Under the pieces are notes generated by a model. That model worked only from the letters and a program-made list of their open reading frames with translations, was not told the DNA's origin and did no database searches. This document shows positions 8,475 to 16,740 of a stretch of DNA of 64,000 bases, piece by piece. Position numbers and translations under genes: made by a program. Origin of the DNA: Sphingobium sp. B2D3C (GTDB lineage Bacteria > Pseudomonadota > Alphaproteobacteria > Sphingomonadales > Sphingomonadaceae); NCBI RefSeq assembly GCF_025961835.1, contig NZ_JAOQOK010000001.1, positions 3,380,001-3,444,000 on the forward strand, read 5' to 3'. Every line of letters starts with the position of its first letter. Position 1 is the first letter of the stretch.

Positions 8475-9365
8475 TCACGCGGGCGCGTTTTCCGCCGCTG
8501 CGGCGATGGCGTCGTCGAGATCCTTGGCGCTGTGTCGCTCGGCAATGCCACCGCCGGGGCGTCCTGCAGCATTGACCAGCAGGCCGCGGCTCACACCCTT
8601 GCGGGCATGGAGCTGCGTCACCCAGCGGTCGACATTGCGATACTCATGGACCGAGAGGAACTCCTGCGCATCATAGGCACTGCGCATCATCGATCCATAC
8701 CAGGGCAGGATCGCGAAATCGGCGATGGTGATCTCGTCGCCGATGATGAATTCATTGTCGGCCAATTGCTTGTCGAGCACGTCCAATTGGCGCTTGGTTT
8801 CCATGGCGTAGCGGTCGATGGCATATTCGATCTTGATCGGCGCATAGGCATAGAAGTGCCCGAAGCCGCCGCCGACGAACGGCGCGGAGCCCATCTGCCA
8901 CATCAGCCAGTTGAACGTCTCGGCGCGCTTGCGCACGTCGGTCGGCAGGAAGGCGCCGAACTTCTCGGCCAGATAGACCAGCATAGAACCGCTCTCGAAC
9001 AGGCGCAGCGGCGGGTTCTGGCTGTAATCCATCATCGCCGGAATCTTGCTGTTCGGGTTGATCTTTACGAAATCGCTGCCGAACTGCTCGCCGGTGTAGA
9101 TCTTGATCAGCCAGGCATCATATTCCGCGTCATAGCCCGCGGCCAGCAGCTCCTCGAGCATCACCGTGACCTTCTGGCCATTGGGTGTGCCCAGCGAATA
9201 GAGCTGGAGCGGATGTTCGCCGATGGGCAGGGTGATGTCCTGCCGCGCGCCCGCCGTCGGCGCATTGATGCTGGCGAACTGCCCGCCATTCTCCGTCTCG
9301 TTGCGCCACACCTTGGGCGGAACATATCCGGCGGGCAGATTGTTGGCGGGGTCGCTGTCGGCCAT
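8475..9365 (-). CDS. yghU: YghU-type glutathione S-transferase / disulfide-bond oxidoreductase
   Basis: This 296-residue protein has the N-terminal extension (about 60 residues, ending PIGEHPLQLYSLGTPNGQKV) that distinguishes the YghU group from ordinary ~220-residue GSTs. The thioredoxin-fold domain includes NPNSKIPAMMDYS and LFESGSMLVYLAEKFG, which form the glutathione site. The helical C-terminal domain has IIGDEITIADFAILPW. YghU of E. coli binds two glutathiones and reduces disulfides or peroxides. It is monocistronic here, with the strong hairpin at 8419-8455 after it. Confidence 0.87.
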   Translation of the reverse strand: MADSDPANNLPAGYVPPKVWRNETENGGQFASINAPTAGARQDITLPIGEHPLQLYSLGTPNGQKVTVMLEELLAAGYDAEYDAWLIKIYTGEQFGSDFVKINPNSKIPAMMDYSQNPPLRLFESGSMLVYLAEKFGAFLPTDVRKRAETFNWLMWQMGSAPFVGGGFGHFYAYAPIKIEYAIDRYAMETKRQLDVLDKQLADNEFIIGDEITIADFAILPWYGSMMRSAYDAQEFLSVHEYRNVDRWVTQLHARKGVSRGLLVNAAGRPGGGIAERHSAKDLDDAIAAAAENAPA

Positions 9366-9462
9366 GGTCTTGTCTCCTGTGCGCGGTGTTATGCCGCCAA
9401 TCTAGCGCCTGCGCGCGCACAGACCAGCGCTGCGTGGGATGAGTTTGTCTCTGCCCGCGCAA

Positions 9463-9495
9463 AGCGGCGCTTTACCCGATCGGTCGAGCGCCGCT
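9463..9495 (-). terminator. Hairpin downstream of eipA
   Basis: AGCGGCGCT (9463-9471) and AGCGCCGCT (9487-9495) form a perfect 9-bp stem with a 15-nt loop. It starts 12 nt past the eipA stop. On the minus strand the stem is followed by TT only, so intrinsic termination would be modest. Confidence 0.4.
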
Positions 9496-9506
9496 CGCGT
9501 GGATGC

Positions 9507-10310
9507 TCAGAAGGGCAGCCAGTTGCGCTTTTCGGTGAACTTCATGTAGCCGGCATTGACGCCGAGCCGATAGCCGACGCCCAGCCGGATGGGGATGAGC
9601 ACGATATCGCCCCAGCGCATGTAGCTCGCGTTGAAACCGCCCACGAGATAAGCGGCGCCCTCGCCGGCCGGGAAGCGCTTGTACAGCTCCTGGCTGTCAT
9701 AGAGATTGTAGACGAGCACAAAGGTCTTCGCAGCATTGCCGCCAAGGTCGAAGCCGATGGACGGGCCAGTCCAGTAGACGTCGCGCTGGCCCTCGATCTT
9801 GTGGAACAACGTCCCCGATCCGTAGCGCAGGCCGATACCGATGGCGCCCGAGGCCTCGCGCCCGGCGATGTAGGCGATCGGCTCGCCCTGATCCTTGAGG
9901 ATGTTCTCGATGATGCCGGCCAGCCCTTCAGCGCCCTTGCCGAAGACGCCCTCGGCCGCGCCGATCAGATCGTCCTTCTTGTAGGTGTTTGCGGCGGCGT
10001 TCTCCGGCACGCCGGCGGCCTCGGTCGGTGTGGTTGCGGTCTGGGCCGTGGTGCTCGCTGGGGGCGCGGGCGGCGGGCTGGTGGCCGGATCGTTATAGAC
10101 CGGATCGGCTGGCGGGTAAGAGGGCGCAGGCTCGGATGGCAACGGCGTCTGGTTCGCCGGCGCGCCAGGCGCGAGATCTGCGTCGATCTGCGTGTTGGGA
10201 TCGACCGTGTTGATCTGGGCCGCGGCAGGCGCCGCCACCAGTGCCGCGCTGGCCACCAGCCCGATCGCCCAAGTGATGAGAGGCTGGATCGGTGCTCTCG
10301 TCCGGTTCAT
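9507..10310 (-). CDS. eipA: EipA family (DUF1134) envelope integrity protein
   Basis: This 267-residue protein has an N-terminal signal peptide or anchor (ITWAIGLVASAALVAAPAAAQ), then a Pro/Ala/Thr-rich linker (about 35-105). The DUF1134 domain follows (about 108-267), with GREASGAIGIGLRYGSG, WTGPSIGFDLGGNAAKTFVLVYNL and the family-typical ending FTEKRNWLPF. EipA is a periplasmic protein needed for envelope integrity in Brucella and Caulobacter and is conserved across alphaproteobacteria. It stands alone between convergent or tandem genes here. The proline-rich linker is longer than I would expect for the family, but sphingomonad members often carry one. Confidence 0.87.
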   Translation of the reverse strand: MNRTRAPIQPLITWAIGLVASAALVAAPAAAQINTVDPNTQIDADLAPGAPANQTPLPSEPAPSYPPADPVYNDPATSPPPAPPASTTAQTATTPTEAAGVPENAAANTYKKDDLIGAAEGVFGKGAEGLAGIIENILKDQGEPIAYIAGREASGAIGIGLRYGSGTLFHKIEGQRDVYWTGPSIGFDLGGNAAKTFVLVYNLYDSQELYKRFPAGEGAAYLVGGFNASYMRWGDIVLIPIRLGVGYRLGVNAGYMKFTEKRNWLPF

Positions 10311-10451
10311 TCAAATGTCTCCCGCAATCGCAGATCGGCCAGCGGTCGTGCCGCAATATCGCTGGCACGATCAGACCCCCGCTCGAGCTTAGCTATCCGT
10401 TCGCCCGGATGAAACGACAATGAACGAACGGTGAGTCGAATCGATTTCGCG

Positions 10452-11219
10452 TCAAACCGAATCGATTTCCCGCTCGGCCGCTGGTCCATTGAGGCTGTTG
10501 ATCGCCTCGAACAGCTGGCGTTCCGCTTCTGCACGAGGCAGGCCGGGCGGAATGAGCGGCGCCAGTCGATAGGTGATGACGCCGGAGCGCTTCAGGAAAC
10601 TGTTGCGAGGGGAAAGCCGGCCCGTATCCAGCGCCACCGGCAGCACGGGCACGCCGAGCATGGTATAGAGCCCGGCAAAGCCAGCCTTGAGCGGGGCACG
10701 CTCGCCATGCGGCACGCGCGTCCCTTCCGGGTAGAGCAGCACGGGGCGGCCCTCGGCAAAGGCGGCGCGCGCTTCGGCACGGATGCCGCGCAGCGCGCTG
10801 GCACCGCCTGCCCGGTCGACGATCATCAGCCCATAAGCCCGCGCCACCGCGCCCCAGACCGGGATGTCCCCCAATTCGCGCTTGGCGGCGATCACCGGGC
10901 GATGGAAGAGGATCACCGCGTCCAGCGTCTCGAACATCGATTCATGCTTGGAGACGATGAACACCGGTTCGTCAGGGAAGGCGCCCTCCACCACGATCTT
11001 CTGGCCCAGCACCCAGCGCGCCAGAAACCGGTGAATCCGCGACCACACCGCCGCGAGCGGCACGACCTTGCGTGCGCCGAACGGCATCACGCTCAGGCAG
11101 GCGAGCAGCAGGAAGACGGTCATGCCGTAGAACAGCACCGAAAACAGCGCCGAGCGCAGCGCCGTGACCAGCGTGCCGAGCGGGGACAGGGGCGGCATGG
11201 GCTGTCCGTTCCCGCTCAA
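10452..11219 (-). CDS. plsC: 1-acyl-sn-glycerol-3-phosphate acyltransferase (PlsC family)
   Basis: This 255-residue protein has an N-terminal membrane segment (SALFSVLFYGMTVFLLLACLSV) followed by the PlsC domain. Motif I appears as KHESMFE (H-x4-E rather than H-x4-D, common in alphaproteobacterial members) and motif III as LLYPEGTR; PVLPVALDTG is motif IV. It would acylate lysophosphatidate to phosphatidate at the inner membrane. The first possible start is a TTG at 11219 that overlaps the ydcF stop; an ATG at 11198 would shorten it by 7 residues. It is the last gene of the ftsE-ftsX-ydcF-plsC operon. Confidence 0.9.
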   Translation of the reverse strand: MSGNGQPMPPLSPLGTLVTALRSALFSVLFYGMTVFLLLACLSVMPFGARKVVPLAAVWSRIHRFLARWVLGQKIVVEGAFPDEPVFIVSKHESMFETLDAVILFHRPVIAAKRELGDIPVWGAVARAYGLMIVDRAGGASALRGIRAEARAAFAEGRPVLLYPEGTRVPHGERAPLKAGFAGLYTMLGVPVLPVALDTGRLSPRNSFLKRSGVITYRLAPLIPPGLPRAEAERQLFEAINSLNGPAAEREIDSV

Positions 11220-11746
11220 ATGCCGAGCAGACCGGCAATTCGCCGCAGGGCGAATTTGTGATATTCGCGGAACAGCACCGTCAGGCTCGGATGAGACCGC
11301 ACGGCGTCAGGCACGATGCGAACCGAAGGATCGATCTGGCGCGAGAGTTCATACTGCGCGCGACGCATGTGCCAGTCGGTGGTGATGATCCGCACGGAGG
11401 TGTAACGGTTGCGGCGCAGCCATTGCGCCGTCTCGATGGCATTGGAGCGCGTGTCGATCGCCTCGCGGCCCAAGGTGATGCAGCAGCTCATCAGTGCCGG
11501 CGAAACCCTGTAGAGCGCGGCAAATTCGCCGCGCCGCACGTCCCGGTCCACGCCGGAGACCAGCAGATGACGGCTCTGGTCGCGGCGGAGGAGGGCCAGC
11601 CCGCGCTCGATGCGGCCTGCCGAACCGGTGAGCACGACGATCGCATCGGTCTTTTCATCGTCGTGCGGCTGGGGCAGCAGCAGGGCGAACCAGGCAAAGC
11701 CGAACGCCCAGACCAGCAGGATGATCGAGAGAAACCGCCGGATCAC
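11216..11746 (-). CDS. YdcF/SanA-type DUF218 membrane protein
   Basis: This 176-residue protein has one N-terminal membrane helix (FLSIILLVWAFGFAWFALLL). A DUF218 domain follows, with DAIVVLTGSAGRIERGLALL, HLLVSGVD and the motif TRSNAIETAQWLRRNRYTSVRIITTDWHMRRA, which contains the conserved Asp-x-His pair. The GTG start at 11746 overlaps the ftsX stop (GTGA); longer readings run into ftsX. DUF218 proteins are envelope-linked and of uncertain biochemistry. The overlap on both sides suggests tightly coupled expression with cell-division and phospholipid genes. Confidence 0.87.
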   Translation of the reverse strand: MIRRFLSIILLVWAFGFAWFALLLPQPHDDEKTDAIVVLTGSAGRIERGLALLRRDQSRHLLVSGVDRDVRRGEFAALYRVSPALMSCCITLGREAIDTRSNAIETAQWLRRNRYTSVRIITTDWHMRRAQYELSRQIDPSVRIVPDAVRSHPSLTVLFREYHKFALRRIAGLLGI

Positions 11747-12657
11747 AAGGAGCGCTCCAGCGCCCGCCGCAAGGTGAGACGCGCGGACAGCGAGGCGACG
11801 CCCACGCCCGCCACCGGCAGCAGCGGGAAGATGATCCACGCGATGCCGGGCAGCGAGGCGCTGCTCATGAGATCGGACGCCACCGCCGCCATCGAGCGAC
11901 CGACAAGGATGATGACGAGCGTCGCCGCCGCATAGCCCACCACGCCGCCGAACAGCGCATCGAGCATCATCCGCCGCTGGAACAGGCGCACCACCTGCGC
12001 ATCGGTGGCACCCAGCATGTGCATGATGTCGATGGTGCCGCGATGGGTGGCGTGCGCGCCCCGCGCGGCCAGCACGACCACGGCGCCGGTCGCAAAGGCC
12101 ATCAGCGCGACGACGGCGAAGGCGACGAGGCCGATGGACCAGACAAGCTGGGCGAGGGGCGAGAGATAATCGCCATGCGGCTCGACGCGGGCATGGGCGT
12201 TGATCTCTTTCACTGCCTTGTCGAGAACAGCGAGGCGCTCGGTCCGCGCGCTCTCCGGGGTCAGCAGTTCGGCATCGATCAGCGCCGGCAGCGGCACATC
12301 GGCCAGCTTGAGGTCATTGCCGAGCCAGGGCGCGAGTTGCGCCGCCAGTTCACTCTCCGGCACGACATGCACCGTGCCCACGTCGTCAGCCTGATCGAGC
12401 AGGCCCACGATGCGGCGCACCGCCTGGCCGCGTGCCTGCGGATCGGCCTCGGCCACCTGCACGGTCACGCGGCCGGAGACCTCATCCACCAAGGCTCGCG
12501 CGCCCTGATTGAGGGCGAGGCCGGCGGCGGTTGCCAGCACGGTCAGGAACATCATGATCGCGATCACCCACGGCATCGGCCCGGTCAGCCGTCCCTGCGG
12601 TAGCAGCGGGCCAGGGCGATAAGGGCGGCTCATGCCTTCGAGCGGATTGCGCGCCAT
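11743..12657 (-). CDS. ftsX: Cell division protein FtsX
   Basis: This 304-residue membrane protein has one N-terminal helix (MPWVIAIMMFLTVLATAAGLAL), a periplasmic loop of about 120 residues, then three C-terminal helices in the FtsX permease domain (VALMAFATGAVVVLAARGAHATHRGTIDIMHMLGAT). With FtsE it forms an ABC-type complex that governs septal peptidoglycan hydrolysis. The start lies 3 nt after the ftsE stop. The sequence is divergent, as is normal for alphaproteobacterial FtsX, and the assignment rests largely on adjacency to ftsE plus topology. Confidence 0.93.
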   Translation of the reverse strand: MARNPLEGMSRPYRPGPLLPQGRLTGPMPWVIAIMMFLTVLATAAGLALNQGARALVDEVSGRVTVQVAEADPQARGQAVRRIVGLLDQADDVGTVHVVPESELAAQLAPWLGNDLKLADVPLPALIDAELLTPESARTERLAVLDKAVKEINAHARVEPHGDYLSPLAQLVWSIGLVAFAVVALMAFATGAVVVLAARGAHATHRGTIDIMHMLGATDAQVVRLFQRRMMLDALFGGVVGYAAATLVIILVGRSMAAVASDLMSSASLPGIAWIIFPLLPVAGVGVASLSARLTLRRALERSL

Positions 12658-12660
12658 GGC

Positions 12661-13398
12661 TCAGGCTTGTCCCGGCTGGTGGGGCGCGGGGCGATGGGGT
12701 GAGGAGAGCGCGCTGACGCCGTCCTGCCCCTCGATCGGTGCCATGCGTCCGCCCTCCAGCCGCATGGTCCGCGCGCCGGAGACCTTGCCCAGCAGGGCAG
12801 TGTCGTGCGTGGCGACGACGATAGTGGTACCGAGCTTGTTCAGCGCCTCGAACAGGGTGATGAGCCGGGTCGCCATGTCCCGGTCCACGTTGCCGGTCGG
12901 CTCGTCGGCCACCAGCAGTTCAGGCCGGCCGATCACGGCACGCGCGATGGCGACGCGCTGCTGCTCCCCGCCCGAGAGCGTGGCAGGCAAGGCATGGGCG
13001 CGGTCGGACAGGCCGACCCAGTGCAGCATTTCCTCCACCGGCGGACGGATCTGGTCTTCGTTCACGCCGGCGATGCGCAGCGGCAGCGCGACATTATCGA
13101 AGGCCGAGAGGTGCGAGACCAGCCGGAAATCCTGAAACACCACGCCGATGCGGCGGCGGAAACTCGGCAGACGGGCGCGGGGCAGGGTGACGATATCGGC
13201 ATCGAAAAGCCGGATCGCGCCACGGCTGGGGCGCTGGGCGAGATAGAGCAGCTTGAGCAGCGAGGTCTTGCCCGCGCCGGACGCGCCAGTGAGGAAATAG
13301 AAGGCCCCTTCGTCGAGCGAAAAGCTGAGGTCGGACAGCGTCTCCGGGCCGGGCCCGTACCGCAGCCCGACATTCTCGAACTGGACTATTCTAGCCAT
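12661..13398 (-). CDS. ftsE: Cell division ATP-binding protein FtsE
   Basis: This 245-residue ABC ATPase has Walker A TGASGAGKTS (about 37-46), signature LSGGEQQR (about 142-149) and Walker B ELLVADEPTG. VVFQDFRLVSHLSAFDNVALPLRI is characteristic of FtsE. It energises FtsX at the divisome. It is the first gene of the minus-strand operon and is divergent from the zinc-ribbon gene, with a 219-bp shared upstream region. The roughly 20-residue C-terminal tail (ALSSPHRPAPHQPGQA) is longer than in E. coli. Confidence 0.95.
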   Translation of the reverse strand: MARIVQFENVGLRYGPGPETLSDLSFSLDEGAFYFLTGASGAGKTSLLKLLYLAQRPSRGAIRLFDADIVTLPRARLPSFRRRIGVVFQDFRLVSHLSAFDNVALPLRIAGVNEDQIRPPVEEMLHWVGLSDRAHALPATLSGGEQQRVAIARAVIGRPELLVADEPTGNVDRDMATRLITLFEALNKLGTTIVVATHDTALLGKVSGARTMRLEGGRMAPIEGQDGVSALSSPHRPAPHQPGQA

Positions 13399-13617
13399 CG
13401 CCGCGATTGCATGTCCCCATTATTGGCGCGCGGCCACGCCCGCCGATGATCTGCCGCGCCGTGCATGGCACAGGCCCCCATTGCGGGCAAGGTGGCGGAT
13501 GGTGCGCCGGCCTCGCGCGCGTCCCGCGGGCCCTGTCGTCCGTCGCTGTGGGGATATCCCCGGCCACGTTCAAACGCCCGCTTGCCCTCTGCGGGAAACC
13601 GGTGTTTATGGAGCGCG

Positions 13618-14433
13618 ATGATCCTCGTCTGCCCTCAATGCGCCACACGCTATGTTGTGCCCGATAGCGCGATTGGTGCTGCGGGCCGTCAGGTCCGGTG
13701 CGCGTCTTGCCGCCACAGCTGGTTTCAGGAGGGCGCGCCAGTGGAGCGCCCCGAGCCGGCGATGGCCGATGCTACGGCGGACGCCGGCCTTGCGCCGCAT
13801 GAGGCCCCCGCATCCGCACCCGTCGAGAGTGCAGAAGCGCAGGCTCCTGTGGCGCCGGTCGCGGTCGGCACTGAGGAAACCGCCGCCGCAGCGCCCCCGG
13901 CTGAACCGCGTCACGACCCGATCGATCCGCCGCCTGCTGCCGCGCCGGCGCAGGAGTTCGTCCACTATCCCGACGAGCCAGCCGAGGCGCCCACCCGTCC
14001 GCGTCGCAATCCCGCCAGGCTCTGGACGGCTGCGGCGCTCGCCTTCTTCGTCGCGGTGAGCCTTGCCGGTGGCGCACTCGCTTATTTCGGCCCGCCCAAT
14101 TGGGCCGTCGCGCTCGGTTTTGGCGGAGCGCCGGCGACCTCCGGCCTCAACTTCTACCTGCCCAAGCCGCCCGAGCGCCGCAACCTGCCAACCGGCGAGG
14201 AATATTTCGCGTTCAGCGCCCGCATCCTCAACGATAGCGACCAGGAACAGACCGTTCCGCCGGTGGTGGTCGAACTGCGGGACGATCAGGGCAGGCTGGT
14301 GTTCAGCTGGATGACCAAGGCGGACAAGTCCACGCTCAAGCCCAATGAGGAAGCGCGCGTGTCCGAGAGCCGGCTGGACATCCCCAAGAACGCGCGCAAC
14401 CTTGAGCTCAGGTTCGCCGATAACGCAGGCTGA
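13618..14433 (+). CDS. Zinc-ribbon (MJ0042) single-pass membrane protein
   Basis: This 271-residue protein starts MILVCPQCATRY with Cys5-x2-Cys8 and later Cys28-x2-Cys31, the MJ0042 zinc-ribbon. A long Ala/Pro/Glu-rich linker (about 38-130) leads to one membrane helix (about 137-157). The extracytoplasmic C-terminal domain (about 175-271) resembles DUF3426, with YFAFSARILNDSDQEQTVPPVVVELRD. Such proteins are found next to ftsE in many sphingomonads; function is unknown. The 3' end overlaps the convergent MATE gene by 26 bp. The ATG at 13618 is chosen because upstream codons in this frame are intergenic. Confidence 0.85.
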   Translation: MILVCPQCATRYVVPDSAIGAAGRQVRCASCRHSWFQEGAPVERPEPAMADATADAGLAPHEAPASAPVESAEAQAPVAPVAVGTEETAAAAPPAEPRHDPIDPPPAAAPAQEFVHYPDEPAEAPTRPRRNPARLWTAAALAFFVAVSLAGGALAYFGPPNWAVALGFGGAPATSGLNFYLPKPPERRNLPTGEEYFAFSARILNDSDQEQTVPPVVVELRDDQGRLVFSWMTKADKSTLKPNEEARVSESRLDIPKNARNLELRFADNAG

Positions 14434-15787
14434 CCTGCCAGAAGCGCGCTGCCTGCAGCACCATCGCCGCCGCCATGCCGAGCGCGGCGGCGAACGCCAG
14501 CCCGGCCGATCCCCAGCCCTGCGCATGGCCGTACCAGCCCATGACGCCCATCACGCCGAAGAAGGCGATGATGCCATTGACGCTGGCCACCACCTGATCC
14601 CCCAGTGAGCGCAGCGCGGCGACGAAGATCGCCTGGATGCCGTCGCACAGGATGAAGGGGGCCAGAATGAGCAGCATGATGAGCGCTTCCCGCGCGACGG
14701 CGGGTTGTGCGGTGAGCCCGGCGACGATCGGCCGGCCGAAGAGCAGATAGGCAAGCACCACCGCACCCATGAACAGGATGGAGAGGCCGCACGCGATCAT
14801 GGTGCGGCTGCGCGCCTCCCATGGCTCGCCCGCGCCCACCGCATTGCCGACCCGCACGCCCGCGGCAGAACCCAGCCCGAGCGCCAGCGCAAAGCCGAGA
14901 TTATGCAGCGAGAGCATCACCTGAAAGCCGCCGGCCACGATCTCGCCCATCTGCGTGGAGAGGATCATGAGGTACGAGAAGCCGAGCACTTCCATGGCGG
15001 CGCCAATGCCGGGCATGGCGCCGAAGCGGACGATGGCGCCGATGCCGCTCAGCGCGCTGCGCCAGGCCGCGACATCGAGCCGGCGCAATCCGCGCTCGCG
15101 CGCGCTTGGCAGCGTCCACGCCATATAGGCCATGGCCAGGCCGCCGCCCAGCGAGGTCAGTGATGTCGCCAGCGCGGCGCCGAACGCGCCCATCGCCGGG
15201 AAACCCAGATGCCCGAGCGCCATGGCCCACGTCAGCACGGCATTGACCGGCAGGGTGGCGAGGTTGACGATCAGCACCCTGCGTGGCGCGCTCACCCCTT
15301 CCAGAAAATAAGCGCAGCCGATCGAGAGCATCTGCCCGGGCAGGCCCAGCATCATCGCGGCGAGCACATGCGCGCCGGGATCGACCAGCGCATCGGCGAC
15401 GCCGGTCAGCGCCAGCAGGGGCCGGGCGAACAGCGCGATGACGACGGCGCTGGGCACGCCGAGCAGCAGGCCGGTCAGCACCGCTTCCCGCCATAGCGCG
15501 CCGGTGCGGTGCAGGTCGCCGCCGCCATCGGCGCGGCTGGTGAAGACGATCACGCCGGACATGCCGGCCAGAAGCAGCATCAGGATGACGAACATCACCA
15601 CCCGGCCGGCCGCCAATGCCCCGAGTTCGCTCGTGCCCGCATAGCCAACCACCGTCACATCGACGAGGTGCATGATCGTCCAGTTGAGATTGGTGAGGAC
15701 GATCGGCCAGGCTAGCCACGCGATGTGGCGGGCCTCGCTCAGCAGGCCGGTGTGGCGGGGCGGCAGGATGGTGTCAGTGTCGGACAT
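14408..15787 (-). CDS. MATE family multidrug/Na+ antiporter
   Basis: This 459-residue protein has about 12 membrane helices in two homologous halves. The N-terminal half contains WLAWPIVLTNLNWTIMHLVDVTVVGYAGTSELGALAAG and the C-terminal half LSLHNLGFALALGLGSAAGVRVGNAVGAGEP, both MATE signatures (NorM-like). It would export cationic drugs or metabolites using Na+ or H+. I see no clear Shine-Dalgarno before the ATG at 15787. It is a single gene, and its end overlaps the zinc-ribbon gene. Confidence 0.9.
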   Translation of the reverse strand: MSDTDTILPPRHTGLLSEARHIAWLAWPIVLTNLNWTIMHLVDVTVVGYAGTSELGALAAGRVVMFVILMLLLAGMSGVIVFTSRADGGGDLHRTGALWREAVLTGLLLGVPSAVVIALFARPLLALTGVADALVDPGAHVLAAMMLGLPGQMLSIGCAYFLEGVSAPRRVLIVNLATLPVNAVLTWAMALGHLGFPAMGAFGAALATSLTSLGGGLAMAYMAWTLPSARERGLRRLDVAAWRSALSGIGAIVRFGAMPGIGAAMEVLGFSYLMILSTQMGEIVAGGFQVMLSLHNLGFALALGLGSAAGVRVGNAVGAGEPWEARSRTMIACGLSILFMGAVVLAYLLFGRPIVAGLTAQPAVAREALIMLLILAPFILCDGIQAIFVAALRSLGDQVVASVNGIIAFFGVMGVMGWYGHAQGWGSAGLAFAAALGMAAAMVLQAARFWQVSLRYRRT

Positions 15788-16206
15788 GAGGCTGCTTGGT
15801 CAGGAGAGGAGGGGAGAGAGGAAACGAGACCGGGAGAAGTTATGCATTCCGCGCACGCATCGGCCATACTGATTCGCGCGGCGCAGGCTGTGGAGCATCG
15901 AAGTGACGGAACGCATAGTCAGCACAGCCGCGTGGCATCGGATCGGTCCTTCCGGCGCAGCCAGGACCGGGCTTTTGGCGCCCGCGACACAAGGACTGCA
16001 AAAATCGTGATAAAAGCGCGTGCATTGGGCACGTCAGCGCCCTGCTGGATCGCCTGCAGGGCCGCGCAAGTCAAGCCAACAGCCCGATCCCGCGGCGCGT
16101 TTCACGCTATATCACGATGAAGTGCGAAGGATGGTTGCATGCCCCGAATCCCTTTGCTAAAGGCCGCCGCCTACCCGGGGGCCATCGGCTCCCACCTCCC
16201 TGATGT
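15788..16206. other. 419-bp intergenic region before tRNA-Leu
   Basis: No convincing gene is present; the short open frames here lack coding character. The left part must carry the MATE promoter. A weak pair TTGCAT (16135-16140) and GCTAAA (16156-16161) with a 15-nt spacer could serve the tRNA-Leu gene, giving a leader of about 40 nt. Confidence 0.4.
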
Positions 16207-16293
16207 GCGGTCGTGGCGGAACTGGTAGACGCGCAACGTTGAGGTCGTTGTGGGCGAAAGCCCGTGGAAGTTCGAGTCTTCTCGACCGCACCA
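16207..16293 (+). tRNA. tRNA-Leu (anticodon GAG), CCA encoded
   Basis: The acceptor stem GCGGTCG pairs with CGACCGC, followed by A and an encoded CCA. The anticodon stem CAACG/CGTTG holds the loop TTGAGGT, giving GAG. A long class-II variable arm (TGGGCGAAAGCCCGT) and the T-arm GAAG-TTCGAGT-CTTC complete an 87-nt tRNA. It marks the left edge of the accessory catabolic region. Confidence 0.97.
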
Positions 16294-16690
16294 TTCCCAG
16301 TCAAAGATGAGCATTTAGGCCTTCTTTGAGGCGGCGGCGGAAATCGCTGCCGTTTCGATGGCAGCGTGTGCGCCATGCCCGATGACGTGGGATTCGCTAC
16401 TCTCGCCGACGATCACTTCATTGATCAATATGCGCACATGGCTTCATCGAAGCGGTGAATTATTGCCGCAGACGGGCCGCTTTAAGCGCTCGACCATGTG
16501 GGACGTCACGAGGTTGCCACGGTGGAGCTGGCACTCCAGGAGAGTGCGGGTTCTGACAAGGCCGCGATAGGTGGCGCTCCCGACGCGGTTACCTGCTTTG
16601 ATCCGAACGGCTCAGTTGCTTGCCTAAAAAGGCATACTGACCCAATTGCCGATAGTTGGTTTGCCAAGACCTAATCTCCATCCTAGGATT
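16294..16690. other. Intergenic region between tRNA-Leu and TonB receptor
   Basis: No gene with a plausible ribosome-binding site or coding bias is visible. The 3' part becomes AT-richer toward the receptor gene and leads into the CCGG-type palindrome at 16691-16710. No integrase gene or second copy of the tRNA 3' end was noticed. Confidence 0.4.
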
Positions 16691-16710
16691 TACCGGAAAA
16701 GTTACCGGTA
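16691..16710. promoter_or_regulatory. Palindromic operator candidate upstream of TonB receptor 1
   Basis: TACCGG (16691-16696) and CCGGTA (16705-16710) are exact inverted arms around AAAAGTTA. The 16-bp core CCGGAAAAGTTACCGG matches in length and ends the sites at 32685-32700 and 37661-37676. It lies about 31 bp before the receptor start, overlapping the likely promoter. Confidence 0.5.
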
Positions 16711-16740
16711 ATCTAATCGGGCGATGGGGAGAGATAGACG

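Noticed and set aside
8370..10412. 680-codon plus-strand frame opposite yghU and eipA
   Set aside because: It is antisense to two clear genes and lacks a ribosome site or domain.
15916..15945. GGAAC followed about 16 nt later by CGCG, considered as an EcfG promoter
   Set aside because: The -10 part does not match CGTT and no gene follows on that strand except the tRNA.
16107..16376. Minus-strand frame with VEKTRTSTGFRPQRPQRCASTSSATTA
   Set aside because: It is the antisense reading of the tRNA-Leu gene, known as a frequent false protein.
16358..16570. 70-codon frame after tRNA-Leu
   Set aside because: It has no ribosome site, no family signature and irregular codon bias.
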